64,000 nt of DNA from the NCBI GenBank assembly GCA_950295325.1, contig OX485803.1:41989554-42053553 (forward strand), written 5' to 3'. Below are positions 25,078 to 35,729 of this stretch, piece by piece. A program made the position numbers and the translations under genes. Under the pieces are notes generated by a model that had not been told where the DNA came from, ran no database searches, and saw only the letters and a list, made by a program, of their open reading frames with translations. Position 1 is the stretch's first letter, and every line of letters begins with the position of its first letter. Source of the DNA: Polytrichum commune (lineage: Eukaryota; Streptophyta; Polytrichopsida; Polytrichales; Polytrichaceae).

Positions 25078-25549
25078 CATAGTTCTACTATGAATCTTCT
25101 ATCTATGGTTCTTCTAGAACCTTCTTTCATCTCTTATCTCAATTCCATTCTTCCAATTGGAACTGTCTAATTCTAATTGGATTCATCCATTCTTCTTTCT
25201 AGTTGGAACTGTCTAATTCCAACTAAATACATTCATCCTTCATTCCAGTTGGAACTGTCTAATTCCAACTTGGTTCATCCAACCTTTCTCTTAGTTGGAA
25301 TTGTCTAATTCCAACTAGTCAATCTTCTAGTTGGAACTGTCTAATTCCAACTAGCTTTATCCATGGAGTGGTCTAACTCCTGTGCACCTCATCGAGAGTT
25401 GTCTAACTCATGTGCACTTGTTCTCACTTGGAATGGTCTAGTTCCAATGCACTAAATGCGGAGCTGTCTAACTCCAGTGCACATGTTGTCAATCTGGAGT
25501 TGTCTTACTCCTTTCCATTCATCCTCAACCGAGAGTTGTCTAGCTCTCA
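25078..25549 (+). repeat. Array of 11-13 short hairpins with conserved GTCT loop
   Basis: Between 25153 and 25549 eleven inverted repeats occur every ~30-50 bp. Each has the core stem-GTCT-stem, e.g. AGTTGGAACTGTCTAATTCC followed by AACT. The first five use GGAA/TTCC stems, extended by AGTT/AACT or AATT/AATT. Later ones use GGAG/CTCC (25364, 25462, 25495), GAGTT/AACTC (25394), GGAA/TTCC (25433) and GAGAG/CTCTC (25531). Stem sequence changes while pairing is kept. Two further hairpins (25078-25092, 25107-25121) have TTCTA-type loops. A homologous array lies inverted at 40318-40650. The role is unknown; transposon subterminal repeats, part of an LTR, or structured RNA are all possible. Confidence 0.75.
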
Positions 25550-25644
25550 TCTTTTTCTGCTTACACACTGGCACATGTAGTTAGAATATTCCTTAATAAT
25601 TCTAGTTACATTACAGCGTTGAAGCGTTTGGGTAGGGTTCTGGG

Positions 25645-26112
25645 ATGGATTGTGGAGTGTATTTTATGCAGAGAAGTACGACAACTATCTCATCTACAGT
25701 TAAATCAGTTGTTAGGAGGACTAGGGGAAATCCTTCCAAAAATCTGCAACCTACATGTGTCCTCAATGGAGTTGACCGGGGCACATGGTGTATAGGACGA
25801 GTTCAGAAAATGAGACGAAAGGTAGGTACAAGGTGGGGAAGTTGCAGGCATCCTATTGATCTTCTTAATCGGGAGGTAAGCAAAGGTAAAAAAACAAATA
25901 TTGTCGGATCTAGTTTTATGGTCTATCTTAGTTATTTTAGAAAAGTCCCCGGACACTTTAAATTCAAATATGACCACTCAGATTCTATTTGGGTTGATGT
26001 AGATAGCATAATTTGCACAGTGACTATGTCATTTGATGTAGAGAGGGATGTCTTTGAGCTTGATCCGGTTGATGGGAACTCTTTGAATGAATTTGTTGAA
26101 AAGTCAACATGA
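25645..26112 (+). CDS. Unrecognised 155-residue ORF
   Basis: Starts at the first ATG after an in-frame TAG at 25633. The sequence looks protein-like rather than random: a basic middle (RVQKMRRKVGTRWGSCRHP), a mixed segment with aromatic residues (FRKVPGHFKFKYDHSD), then an acidic end. It has no signal peptide or membrane helix. I do not recognise the family. It lies ~100 bp downstream of the hairpin array, so it may be the remains of a transposon gene or the last exon of a longer gene whose other exons I cannot see. The upstream sequence 'ttacagcg' could serve as a splice acceptor. Confidence 0.4.
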   Translation: MDCGVYFMQRSTTTISSTVKSVVRRTRGNPSKNLQPTCVLNGVDRGTWCIGRVQKMRRKVGTRWGSCRHPIDLLNREVSKGKKTNIVGSSFMVYLSYFRKVPGHFKFKYDHSDSIWVDVDSIICTVTMSFDVERDVFELDPVDGNSLNEFVEKST

Positions 26113-27660
26113 AATTAATAGTGATGTAAGATATTGTTTGTTACTCCATATCCATATCACAAAATGACTAATGTTCTTTCTAGTGTACAAATCATGCATG
26201 ATTGTTATGGAATTTTTTTTCTAAGTTAGTAGGTGTTATTTAATCTATGAAATTCTCTTGCTTCATTCAAAGATGTCGTTTATCAATGAGCATTGGATGG
26301 TTGAAGTGATAAACATATACTAAACTTTTCAAATGCATGAAGATGATGAGTTGATTTTCAATCCAATTTCGGAGGAAGCTAGGTATTATGCTTTCCTAAA
26401 CCTTGAATTTGCACATTTTCTTGTTGTTTGGTCTTGTATAGATTTTTGAATGAACATGTTCAATTCTCTAACTCAAAAAACCTAGTTTTCAAGCCATGAA
26501 ATTATGAGAATTAAGATTGGAATGTAGTTCATTCTTCATAAATTTTTGTTATTAGTTTTACTTGTCTTGCTAGTAGTGTCTAATATGCCAACATTCTATT
26601 CATTGTCTTTTTGCTACAACAACCTTTTGTAGATGATCGATGATGCGCTACAATATTTGGCACCTCACCATGGTAGACTCAGAGGATTGCGCTTTGCCTT
26701 GGAGGATACGTGATGGAGTGGTTGGATACTTCGAAGGTTGCCCGCCTCATGCCAACAATTAGTTTTAGTTATTTGTCATCATCGGTGTTAAACCTCTCCA
26801 AAACATTTTGTCTTATCATGACATTGTAGAGGATATCGATATGTACCTTGACATGTATCGGAGGGTGCACAGTTATATCCTAACCCTTCACATTGTAAAT
26901 ATTTGGTACAAGGTTGAATGTATTTGTAAACACAATATAAATAAATGTTTTCAATTTTTGTATTTGGTTTTTTCAATTGAATGCAATCTTTTGTTTTGGA
27001 GTAGATAATTATGCAAAATTTCATGTCTTATGACAATTGATTATAATTCTTATTTTGTTCTATCCGTGTTTACAACTTGTCTATGTTAGCTTGTACATTT
27101 TGTTATCTTCATGTTCATTGGTAATCTTTTAACTAAACTCCAAGTGTTATTGGTTGTGTTTTGAATGGCATTTTGAATGCATTAGCATTGGTATAACTAA
27201 TTGAAACCGATTAAATAATAAGATGGATGGTGTGGAACGTTTGTTGCTCACATAGTTGATTTTGCAATGCTATAGTATTCCGTTCATTATTTGGTACTTG
27301 TACGATTTATAAAAAAGATATGATGCCAAAAATTGGTCTCTCTAAAAATTTACAAATAAACATAGGGTGCTTAAAAATATGTCAAAGTAACTTTATATCT
27401 ACAAATAGGGAGGGAAAAAATACCGAGAGGTGCATAAATACCCCCCCATTAAATACCCCATTATCGCACGTGGTTATAAAATGTAAGGGGGTGTGACCCC
27501 CCCGTGCTCTTGCGAGATTTAAAGCCAAATATGAGGGTGCCTAAACACAATGATCATTAAAGAGGGCACTGATAAAATATTGAAAATGTTGAATGACATC
27601 CACTTACAAAGAACTTGGTCAAGATGCAACTAAGAGTCACATCAAAGTTAGGTTTGTGAA
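26113..27660. other. Intergenic DNA
   Basis: AT-rich; no recognised gene. Small frames near 26788-27024 overlap on both strands and look like chance. Confidence 0.4.
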
Positions 27661-27664
27661 ACAC

Positions 27665-27890
27665 AATTGGGAGGACCTATGTATCTAGTTAAGAAATCAA
27701 CAAACTTGCACTTCGGAGAACCATATTTAAATTAGGAGAGGTTTGATTTTCAATCCGGTTTTTACATGTGTTTCATTGTAAATTTGCTAATGCAACACGA
27801 GTTTTGTTGAGTAAATCTCATTGATAGAAGTTGGAGAATATGAAGAATGAACCAAATAACAAATCACGTACCTTCTAGGTTTGACCACAT
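27665..27890. repeat. Dispersed repeat D, copy 3
   Basis: Matches 1770-1990 and 15536-15760 ('caattgggaggaccta', 'ttttcaatccggtttt', 'gttggagaatatgaagaa'). A short piece recurs at 29450-29515. Confidence 0.6.
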
Positions 27891-27946
27891 TTGAAAAACT
27901 CGTCAAAATGAATGGAGCTGAAAATTAATCTAGACTACCCAATTCA

Positions 27947-28889
27947 TTGGTTGTTGGGCATATGGCTGAGAAAGTGGATGAAGGAGACGAGGCCTCTCAA
28001 AAAGCAAACTTTCAACTAAGAGGTCCTTTGATGCCAATTGAAGCTACTCTTATCTCATCGTTGAAAACCAATATTAATAAAAATGACCATGGAATCAAGG
28101 AATTTGGTGATTCAGGAAAGACAGATATGTGCAAAGCAAGGGAATCAACATTGTATTGCATTGCATTGAAGTCTTTTCAATTTTCAATTTTCATGAATTT
28201 TTTATATTTTAGAGAAGGTAATCATGCATTGGTATGGTGCATTTGTATATATAGATGTTATATGGCATAGGGTGATAACATGTATGAGGGAAGGATTGGA
28301 GACGTTTTACGCAATCCTTCGGAGCTTGGTTGTTCAAGGAGCTTCAACTCCCTTGAAAGTTTGAAGGACAAGGAAGAATGCAAAAACAATTCAAAACTTA
28401 GCAAGAGAGTGGATTGTAACTGAGAATGTGGAGGAGAAGAGACAACAACCAACCAAAATTGTTGAAAGCAATAGTATGGTTGGAAAACCGACATTCGCAA
28501 ACAGAAAAATTGAGTACAACACATGTAATGGGACTCATAACCAAAGAAGAAGTTGGAAGGCGAAGGAAAGTGCAAAGAAGGGGAACTTAGAATTGGCGGG
28601 AAAATATCCTATTAAAAAACCCCTCCAAAGTGATAGTCTAAGTCAAAAAGGGTTGAGTGACAAAAATTTCTCTAGCGAGGAGAAACCAAAGGTGCAGGGT
28701 GAGACCATGGAAGATGTGTCCACTACAATTTTTGGTAGAACCAAAGAAAATAAGGGTGAAGGACAATCACATGCAAATAATGTCATGCAAGCTCAACCTT
28801 CTTATGAAGCCAACAATCTTGAGTTCCCAGAGACAACAAGTGTAGATTTTTTGGCCAAAAGAGGGAAGCCACATGTTTCAAGCTTGTAA
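27947..28889 (+). other. Two weak open frames, nature unknown
   Basis: Frames of 107 codons (27947-28270) and 153 codons (28428-28889) lie on the same strand. The second is rich in Lys, Glu, Ser and Asn (EEKRQQPTKIVESNS...) and lacks any domain I know. Low complexity and AT-rich composition mean chance cannot be excluded. A decayed mobile-element ORF is possible. I do not call a gene. Confidence 0.2.
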
Positions 28890-29094
28890 AAAATGATGAT
28901 GGCAGTTGTTTGAAACGAAAGCTTGTGGAAACATGTATTCAAGAAAAATTAGGGAACCAAGTATTGTATCCTCTAGAAAATTGGTCATGGTGATGTTAAT
29001 TGGCAGTAGTGACTCATAAGCAATTGCACCATATGTGTGTGAGAGAGAGAACTGGTCTTTCAAGAGTTGCTTACCGTATTATAATCATGTAACT

Positions 29095-29400
29095 TATAGG
29101 GGATTGCTATTTCCACACCTTTTTTGGCTAGATTCACACCTTTTTGCCGGTTCGGTTGCCGTGTCACTGAGGCGCTATACATGAGATTCTTCATGGTGCA
29201 TCCGGACCGTTGATCCACCAAGGCCCATCCAAGGGCCTCAATGATCCTAGGTGGCGGTGGGGTGGGGGGCGGGGGTGGTGCTTGCCACCAAGGCGGGGTG
29301 GGGCTGTGGGCCTCATGTCTTTTTTGGGGAGGCCGGATTTAGGGTGGTGTCGGGCCTAGTGGCTAGGCGGGCCCAGTGGCTAGGCCTACTTATTATATAA
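29095..29400 (+). other. GC-rich island with G-quadruplex potential
   Basis: In strongly AT-rich surroundings this block has clustered G runs: GGTGGGGTGGGGGGCGGGGG near 29255-29275, then GGCGGGGTGGGGCTGTGGG near 29293-29311. Several runs of three or more G with short loops meet the usual quadruplex pattern. A directly repeated 'gcctagtggctaggc' type word follows near 29355-29385. No coding frame is supported. Confidence 0.55.
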
Positions 29401-29932
29401 CTAGTTGGTTAGCCTTACTCTACTTACTAAGGTGAATCTAGTTTGTAGTGTGAATCTAGTTGGTAGAAGTTGGGGACATGAAAAATGAACCAAATTAACA
29501 GCCACATACCTTAGAGTCTAGCCCTCTCCAATACTTTATCGCATCAAAACCTTGTCCCGGAATTGATGGGAACTTGTACCCGTTAATGTAGATGTGTCTT
29601 AAATGGTTAATTTTCAAACTAGCCTACTTATGGCATGATATGAAACAAGTAGGTTAGTACGAGATGGTTAGCAAATCCAAATCAAAATTTAGGAGCTCAT
29701 ATGAATATCTTAGTCATTATCAAAGTGAAGATTATGGTGTCAATAATGATCATATAGGTGTCCATACCTAACTTCAAGACTCGCACATATACCACTCAAA
29801 TATACATGTCCAATTAAGAAGAGTGACCAATTAGTAACTAGAGTAAGGGTAATCAACTAGTCATATAATAAGTAGGCCTAGCTTTGTACTTTGACAATTC
29901 TTCTGGAGAGCAGAACAAGTACAAACCCATGG

Positions 29933-30048
29933 TTATTGCCTCTCAGATGTGTCAATGTGCATGGCCAGACATTCTGCAAAGCCCTTGACTCCCTTGGAAG
30001 TAGAGGTTCTTTCAAGGGCAGCACTTGCAGACCCACTGTTGGCTTCAA
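29933..30048 (-). pseudogene. Orphan exon-like segment
   Basis: On the minus strand, a possible acceptor ('gagggacag', just above 30048) is followed by an open 37-codon frame ending in TAA at 29933-29935. It reads EANSGSASAALERTSTSKGV and continues with KGFAECLAMHIDTSERQ. Composition is less AT-biased than its surroundings and the peptide looks protein-like. No partner exon was found nearby, so this may be a captured or left-over terminal exon. The family is unknown. Confidence 0.25.
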
Positions 30049-30429
30049 CTGTCCCTCATGTCAATAAGCAAGTGGGATCGCGTAACTAGTAACTAATGGG
30101 GAACCATTTGTTGCATTGCACAATTCATCTAGTTGGGATTGCAACAACAAGGGCTCTTGAACTTTTGATGTTACTCTATGTACAATATTACAATATGCAG
30201 GAACTTGAACAAGGGTCACAAAATTTTGGACTGTTCACTATCAGAAAGTTCTAGCAGAAGCAGCTTAGCATTTAGGGTCCTATGTTTATTTTCTCCATCT
30301 TCTTCAATCATAATGAACCAAGCAATAAGCATGAGTAATAGTATATTCAACATACATGAGGAACATGGAACAACAGAAACATTATACGAGGATATTTGAA
30401 GATTCAGTTGAGGAGCTCATAGACAATTT

Positions 30430-31170
30430 TTAAAGTGTTGCTTGTAAGTACCCAAGACCTCAAATCTCCCTACACGTCACTCACAAGTAGGAAGTGAACA
30501 AAATTTCTCAAACATACATCCTTGTGAAGACAGAGACATTCAGGGCCTCAAGAAGTTCTGTAAAAGTCCTCCTTTAAGCTCATCAAGAAACTTGTGGCTA
30601 ACTTGCTTTGTTAACTGTAACCAAACCTTTTGGCTTCTACTCTGAACTGAACATAAAAACTGCCACTACTGTAAATTAACATGTTAAAAAACTGGCACTA
30701 TTGCAAAAAGTAACACCTGAATGCCAAAATAGTGGCTTCCTGCAGGTCTACCTCCAAGGTTCAGGATCATAGAATGGTCAAGCTCCTGAAGGTTTTTATT
30801 TGTAGATGAAGGAGACATTAGGAGCCGTTTAAGGGTGAGCTTGCACATGACCCAAGATTGCTCTTATTATTTCACACTAATGGACCAAAAGCATACCATC
30901 ATCACTTTAAAAGCCTAGAAACTTTGTATATGAAAGATAAAAAATTATTATGAAAAAAAAAAACCTTTGGCTGACTCATTACCAAAATTAAATGATACAA
31001 CATGTCAAGAAGAACTATGACGATTTGAAAGTACACATCACTGCACTAGCTAGCTTCAAGAGAAGAATTGACGACAAGTTTTTTGGAATATCAAAACTAC
31101 TTCCGGAAGGGTCAGACCTAAGTTTCTCAACCTTTTCTTTCTAAAACACCAATGTAGCCCTTGCCTTAAT
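30430..31170 (-). other. Downstream region / probable 3' UTR of the translocator gene
   Basis: Follows the TAA stop of the DiT gene on the minus strand. It has moderately balanced composition and no repeat family. The 3' end of the transcript cannot be fixed without RNA data. Confidence 0.35.
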
Positions 31171-34100
31171 TTACCACAAACCCAAAAACTTCCACCACAC
31201 TCCACCGATACCTAGCCAGATGATGATGTTCACGACACTGCAGAGGAAACCGTAACCCCACCACTGTGACAAAGGCACGTATCCCGCACCATAGAAGACA
31301 GGGGCAGATCCGATTCCATAATGAGTGAGACCACCCATCAGGTTGGACAAGAAAGCAAGCACCAAAGCTCCAAACAGGGGAGGTGTGCCAAGAGCAGTTG
31401 ACACAGAGAGAAAGGCAGTGAACATTGCTCCAATGTGGGCTGCACCACTAGCAAAGAAGTAGTGGGAGTAGAAGTAAAGCAACACGAGCAAACCAAACGA
31501 GGCTTGCCATGACAGACCCAAACCTCCAACAACCTGCAACCCAGGGCAATTCATCATCATATCAGCACTGAGCTCTAAATATCATAACTTGGAGTAAAAG
31601 AGTTCATAAGCATATCAATTTAGCTTTATTCTTACATACAATTGAGTAGCAATGCTAGTAGCAGCCATAACAAAGGTAACAGCTAAGGTGAAAGGTAGCC
31701 CTTGCTTTTTGGATCCTCTCTTCTTCCCCCGATTTATAACAATCAAGACTTGTTTTTTATGTATGTGCAAAGCGCATCTACCCCAAATTTAGATGAGTGC
31801 TCACAAGAAGTCATGCGATCATTGAGGTTCTTACCTTCACAACAGTTTGGCTGAACCAAGCAATAAGACCAAACTTGTTGAGGTAGCTAGCCATGGCAAT
31901 CAAGGCAGCAAACCATGTGAGTGTGTCCCAGGCAACAGCCTCACCCAGACATTCTTTCCATGTAACCACACCAGTGGTCAGCAACACTGAGAGACCAAGA
32001 ATAGCAGCGGAGACTGCATCCACTCCCAACATGCTTCCAAAGATCCAGAGCCCCACCTGAAAAAGGAAATCTAAAAATTAGATCACAGCTTGAATGGCAA
32101 ATATTGAAATGGACCCAAAACCCATGTGTGCAAAGAATGGGCTGAAACTACCTGATACCAAAGGGATTGGAGTCCCTATCACAAATTCTAGGGCGGATTT
32201 GTAGGGTTGCCTTAGATTACAAGAAGTCCAGATTAAAGAATGAAAACTCCAGACTCTGCTCTTGTTTACAATGCCAAGGTGATAGTGTCTTCAATCAAAC
32301 CAACAAACTAGTTAATAGGTTTAAAATTGCTCCTCTTACGCCTAGACAGTCCAGCTCAGAAATCTGTCATAATGTTGATTGGGTCCTAAAGCTTCGACCT
32401 ATGCTTGTGTCAGCATTGCAAGTGAAATCCAAGGAAGATTGCACCAACAAAACTTTTCTCTTTAATTTGTGTTTACATTGCAAGTGACACGGTTTCAGCC
32501 ATCAAACGCAAATGCACACCTCAAGGTCTCGCTTTTTGAACATATAGGAGTTGACTGGAGCATAAAAGGGTTCTGTGCAAGATTCTAATTGTTCAGCAAA
32601 TGAAAAATAGGAATGCACTCCAACTCGTTAATCTATGTCATAATGCTGATTGCATCATGAACAATTATTCATTGGTTTGTGTCGGCCTTTGCAATTGAAG
32701 ACACCAAATCTCAAGGTCTCACTTATCAAAGTTCATTGAATTGACTGGACCCTGAAAGAATTCAGTGCAGGACACAAATTGCTCAACCAATGCAGAACGC
32801 AGAACCACTGCTATAGCCAAACCAGAATTGCAAGACAAAGAACGACTGGCCATAAAGTGCTTCTGCGCGGAATGCTGATCATTCAACAGACACCAAAGAG
32901 CTAATCTTTAGTTCATATCCATTATATCAACAATGCAAGAAACACCCAACAGAAAAATTGCAAACATCAAATGTGTCTGTAAATCTCTCAATTTCTCAAT
33001 TTACAAACTTCGTTGACTTGACTGGGCCACAAAAGAGTTCGCTGCAGAATGCAGATTGCCTAACAAATACACAATGCAAAAAGCACTCGAATTGCCAAAC
33101 CAGGATTGCAGCCATCAAATGTGTTTGCAAATCCCTCAAAGTCTCGCTTCTAAAACTACGTCGAGTTGACTGGTCCATGAAAGCATGCAGTGCAGAATGC
33201 AAATTTCTCAACCAATGCACAATACAAAACACTCGAATTGCCAAACCATAAATTGCAAGACGAAGAATGACGATGACATTCTCCTCATTGAAGGCTTGAT
33301 ATTAGGGCATTAAGGGCAAGAAATTGGATGGAACTTACTGTGGCGAAGAGTGTGACAGCCATGATCTTCTCGTTTTTCGACATGGGACCCATCTTCTTCA
33401 GATTCTCCTCAGCAAGCTTAGGCGCATCGGGACTGCTCTTCACTGTAGGCGGGTAAACTACATACAACAACAAAGGAATGACGAGCAGGGAGATGAATCC
33501 CGGGACAATGGCTGCAACAGCCCAGTCAGTCCAGCTGATGGTCTGCCCAATGGCACCCATGGCAAGGTTAACACTGAGAGGGTTAGCCGCCATAGCCGTC
33601 AAGAACATGGCAGAAGATATCACCGAGGTTTGGAAACACGTCAACATGAGCCAGGATCCGAGCTTACTCTCGGTGCCATCTCCAGTCCTGCTACCGCATG
33701 CGATACATAGGGCTTTCACAAGAGGCAGAAAAATCCCTCCAGCACGGGCAGACACAGAAGGAATGGCAGGAGCAAGGAGAGCTTCACTAAACACAAGACT
33801 GTACCCCAATCCAAGAGAAGTTTTCCCAAAGAGCTTAACAAACTGGTATGCAACCCGGTTGCCTAACCCTGTTTTGATGAATCCTTTTGCGAAGAAAAAG
33901 GCGAGCGCAATGAGCCATGGGATGGGGTCACCGAAAGCGCTGAAAGCCGCTGCGAAGGTGAGCGTCTTGGTCAGCACAGCGGCGCCTAAACCCATGAGGG
34001 CGACTGCACCGAGGGGTAAAGGCTGTGTTATGATGCCAACAATTGTGGCCAAGAAGATGGCCAGGAGTTGCCACGCGTTCTTGGTCACTCCTGCGGGTGC

Positions 34101-34481
34101 TGGGATGATCCACAACAACACTCCAACCGCAATGGATGCCGCTAAGGGTTTCATTGCAGCCCCCTGCCATGGCTCCTCCTTCTTAACGGGTGCTGACATT
34201 GCACCCGCATCGGCCCGGACTACCAAAGATGGCAACCCTTGTTGAGGTTGAACCTTCGCAACTTGCTTCAGCTTCGGTGATGGCAGAGCCAAACCTCGCA
34301 GAGAGCTCGAAGCGCTGGAGAAGAGCGCCTTTGAAGAGGATGAGGATGTCCATCTCTGCCGCAATCCTCCGCAGCCTGCGACTTGCACAGCGGAGATCCT
34401 TTTGCTGTTACTTGAGGTGAGGCGAATGCTTCCTTGCGCTGCGTAGGTTGCCCCTGCTGCTGCAATCGCTGCCGCAGCCAT
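31171..34481 (-). CDS. DiT1-like: Plastid 2-oxoglutarate/malate translocator (dicarboxylate transporter, DASS family)
   Basis: Three exons on the minus strand: 34481-33339, 32056-31835 and 31533-31171. Junctions are GT-AG, all phase 0, giving 575 residues, close to known plant DiT proteins (~560). The start is the first ATG after an upstream in-frame TGA. Residues 1-~90 are Ala/Ser/Arg-rich, a plastid transit peptide. Then comes a polytopic membrane protein typical of the SLC13/DASS family. Landmarks include TKNAWQLLAIFLATIVGIIT, GDPIPWLIALAFFFAKGFIK and a ligand-loop region PAIPSVSARAGGIFLPLVKA. The C-terminal half has LTHYGIGSAPVFYGAGYVPL and ends WWKFLGLW. The family exchanges 2-oxoglutarate or glutamate for malate across the inner plastid envelope, linking GS/GOGAT ammonia assimilation and photorespiration to the cytosol. 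DiT1 and DiT2 cannot be separated confidently by eye; I favour DiT1. No lesions were seen. Confidence 0.93.
32510..33260 (-). repeat. Degenerate tandem repeat inside intron 1 of the translocator gene
   Basis: About four diverged units share the order 'caaRgtctcRctt', 'gaRttgactggRcc', 'aaagRRttc', 'gtgcagRatgcaaattgctcaaccaatgc' and 'gaattgccaaaccaRgattgcaagac' (IUPAC R where copies differ). Unit starts fall near 32522, 32712, 32965 and 33114, so spacing is irregular (~150-250 bp). It is non-coding. It ends ~80 bp from the exon 1 donor. Confidence 0.7.
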
Positions 34482-35320
34482 CGTGATGAGCTCAGATCTG
34501 CTACCAATCGAAGGTGAAACCACGGAAAAACTTGAGATGGAGGTCCTTCAACCACGAACAAGGCAAAATCCTTGCACCAAACACAACATTCCAGCGACGT
34601 GAGCAATCCGTGCGGGTAGCAGCGGCACCTCGTGCCCCTCCCCTCGCATCAGAGGTCGACCAAAGAGAGTTCTCGCAGGACGTCGCACCCGGAAGAAGGC
34701 GCAAAGGGCAGCCCTTCACCCGATGTTTTCCCGGTTCACCCCCTTCCTGCCTCGCTGTAGCCACGAGGGTCGCCCGGTTAATCGAAGGGTCACCCGCTGT
34801 GCAGGGGCGAAGAAACGAGAGTTGCCAAATGAATCCTCTCCCCCCGCTGGTTCCCCGGGTGACCCGTACCCGATCATTCACTGGGTAGGCCAACCACACC
34901 AGAGTCTAAAATGGGAACCTCGCCCCACGATTTGGAGGGCGCGTGATGGGCGGCCCGTGGATATGGCGGGTCGGCCATGGGGGCGGAGAAACGAGAGTTG
35001 CTGGGAGCCTGGGTGATACCCGCCACGTCCAGGGTACATACTGAACTCATGCGGACCTCCGACGAGGTGGAACGGCGGGTACCGTAGTTGTGAGGAGGGA
35101 CGGGTATCCCGGAGGAGAGGCAGGCGATGTGTGGAGCGCATCGACTCGGCAGTGGAGGCGGGTGTGGCCGGTCCGGGTAAGGAAGGGTGTCGAGCTGAGT
35201 ATGGTCCGGGTATACCATAGTATCAATGGATATACATGTCCGGGTATGTCAATGTGTCAAGTGTCCGGGTATGTCAGGGGCCACTCTTCCCACCGGTGAA
35301 GAGCCAATTGGTGAGTTGGA
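34482..35320 (-). promoter_or_regulatory. GC-rich 5' region of the translocator gene
   Basis: GC content and CpG density rise sharply here, in contrast to the flanks. The word CGGGTAT and close variants recur: 35101-35107, TCCGGGTAA at 35172-35180, and TCCGGGTAT at about 35205, 35239 and 35264. The last cluster is 700-800 bp upstream of the ATG. The same word occurs twice upstream of the LysM gene. Antisense and sense frames across this block are composition artefacts. No TATA box for the minus strand was identified. Confidence 0.45.
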
Positions 35321-35323
35321 AGT

Positions 35324-35503
35324 ATTATAAATATAAGATCCTTCCCAACTTCCAAAACTTCAAAGCCTCGGTCCCAACCACTTATGCACCACTCCCGTCC
35401 ATCCCTTTTCTCGGGGTTTGGGCCCTTTGCGTATCTTGCTTCCAGTTGCTTTGCTTGTTCTCACCAACCAATCGGACTCGAGAGTCCGGAGCCCATGGTC
35501 TAA
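35324..35503 (+). promoter_or_regulatory. TATA-like box and possible divergent plus-strand transcript start
   Basis: TATAAATA (about 35327-35334) is followed by a CT-rich leader and an ATG at 35384 opening a 39-codon frame ending at 35503 (begins MHHSRPSLFSGFG). Longer overlapping frames to 35723 exist but no family is recognised. This may be a divergent promoter shared with the translocator gene, producing a short or non-coding transcript. Sequence evidence is only suggestive. Confidence 0.25.
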
Positions 35504-35729
35504 GATCGTACGTCACTCTAGTGAACGTATGTGGGCACTTCCAACTCCACAAACAACTTTGGCCATTGGATCGGATCCAAAATTTGTCTCATACGGTCAA
35601 CAATTGGGAATCACAAAGACTGCCATTTCGCGTTGTCGAATTGGAGTTGAGATGCAAACATTAGTAGCAGGTCAAATTGAATATTCTTCCTTTTCTTTTT
35701 GCTTTTCTTTGAGAGTCACATAGGCCTTG

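Noticed and set aside
25078-25549. CRISPR-like array
   Set aside because: Units are palindromes of changing sequence and unequal spacing, not identical repeats with unique spacers, and the context is plant nuclear DNA.
33324-34245. Plus-strand frames up to 255 codons across translocator exon 1
   Set aside because: Antisense shadows; the minus strand gives a continuous, family-typical transporter with good splice sites.
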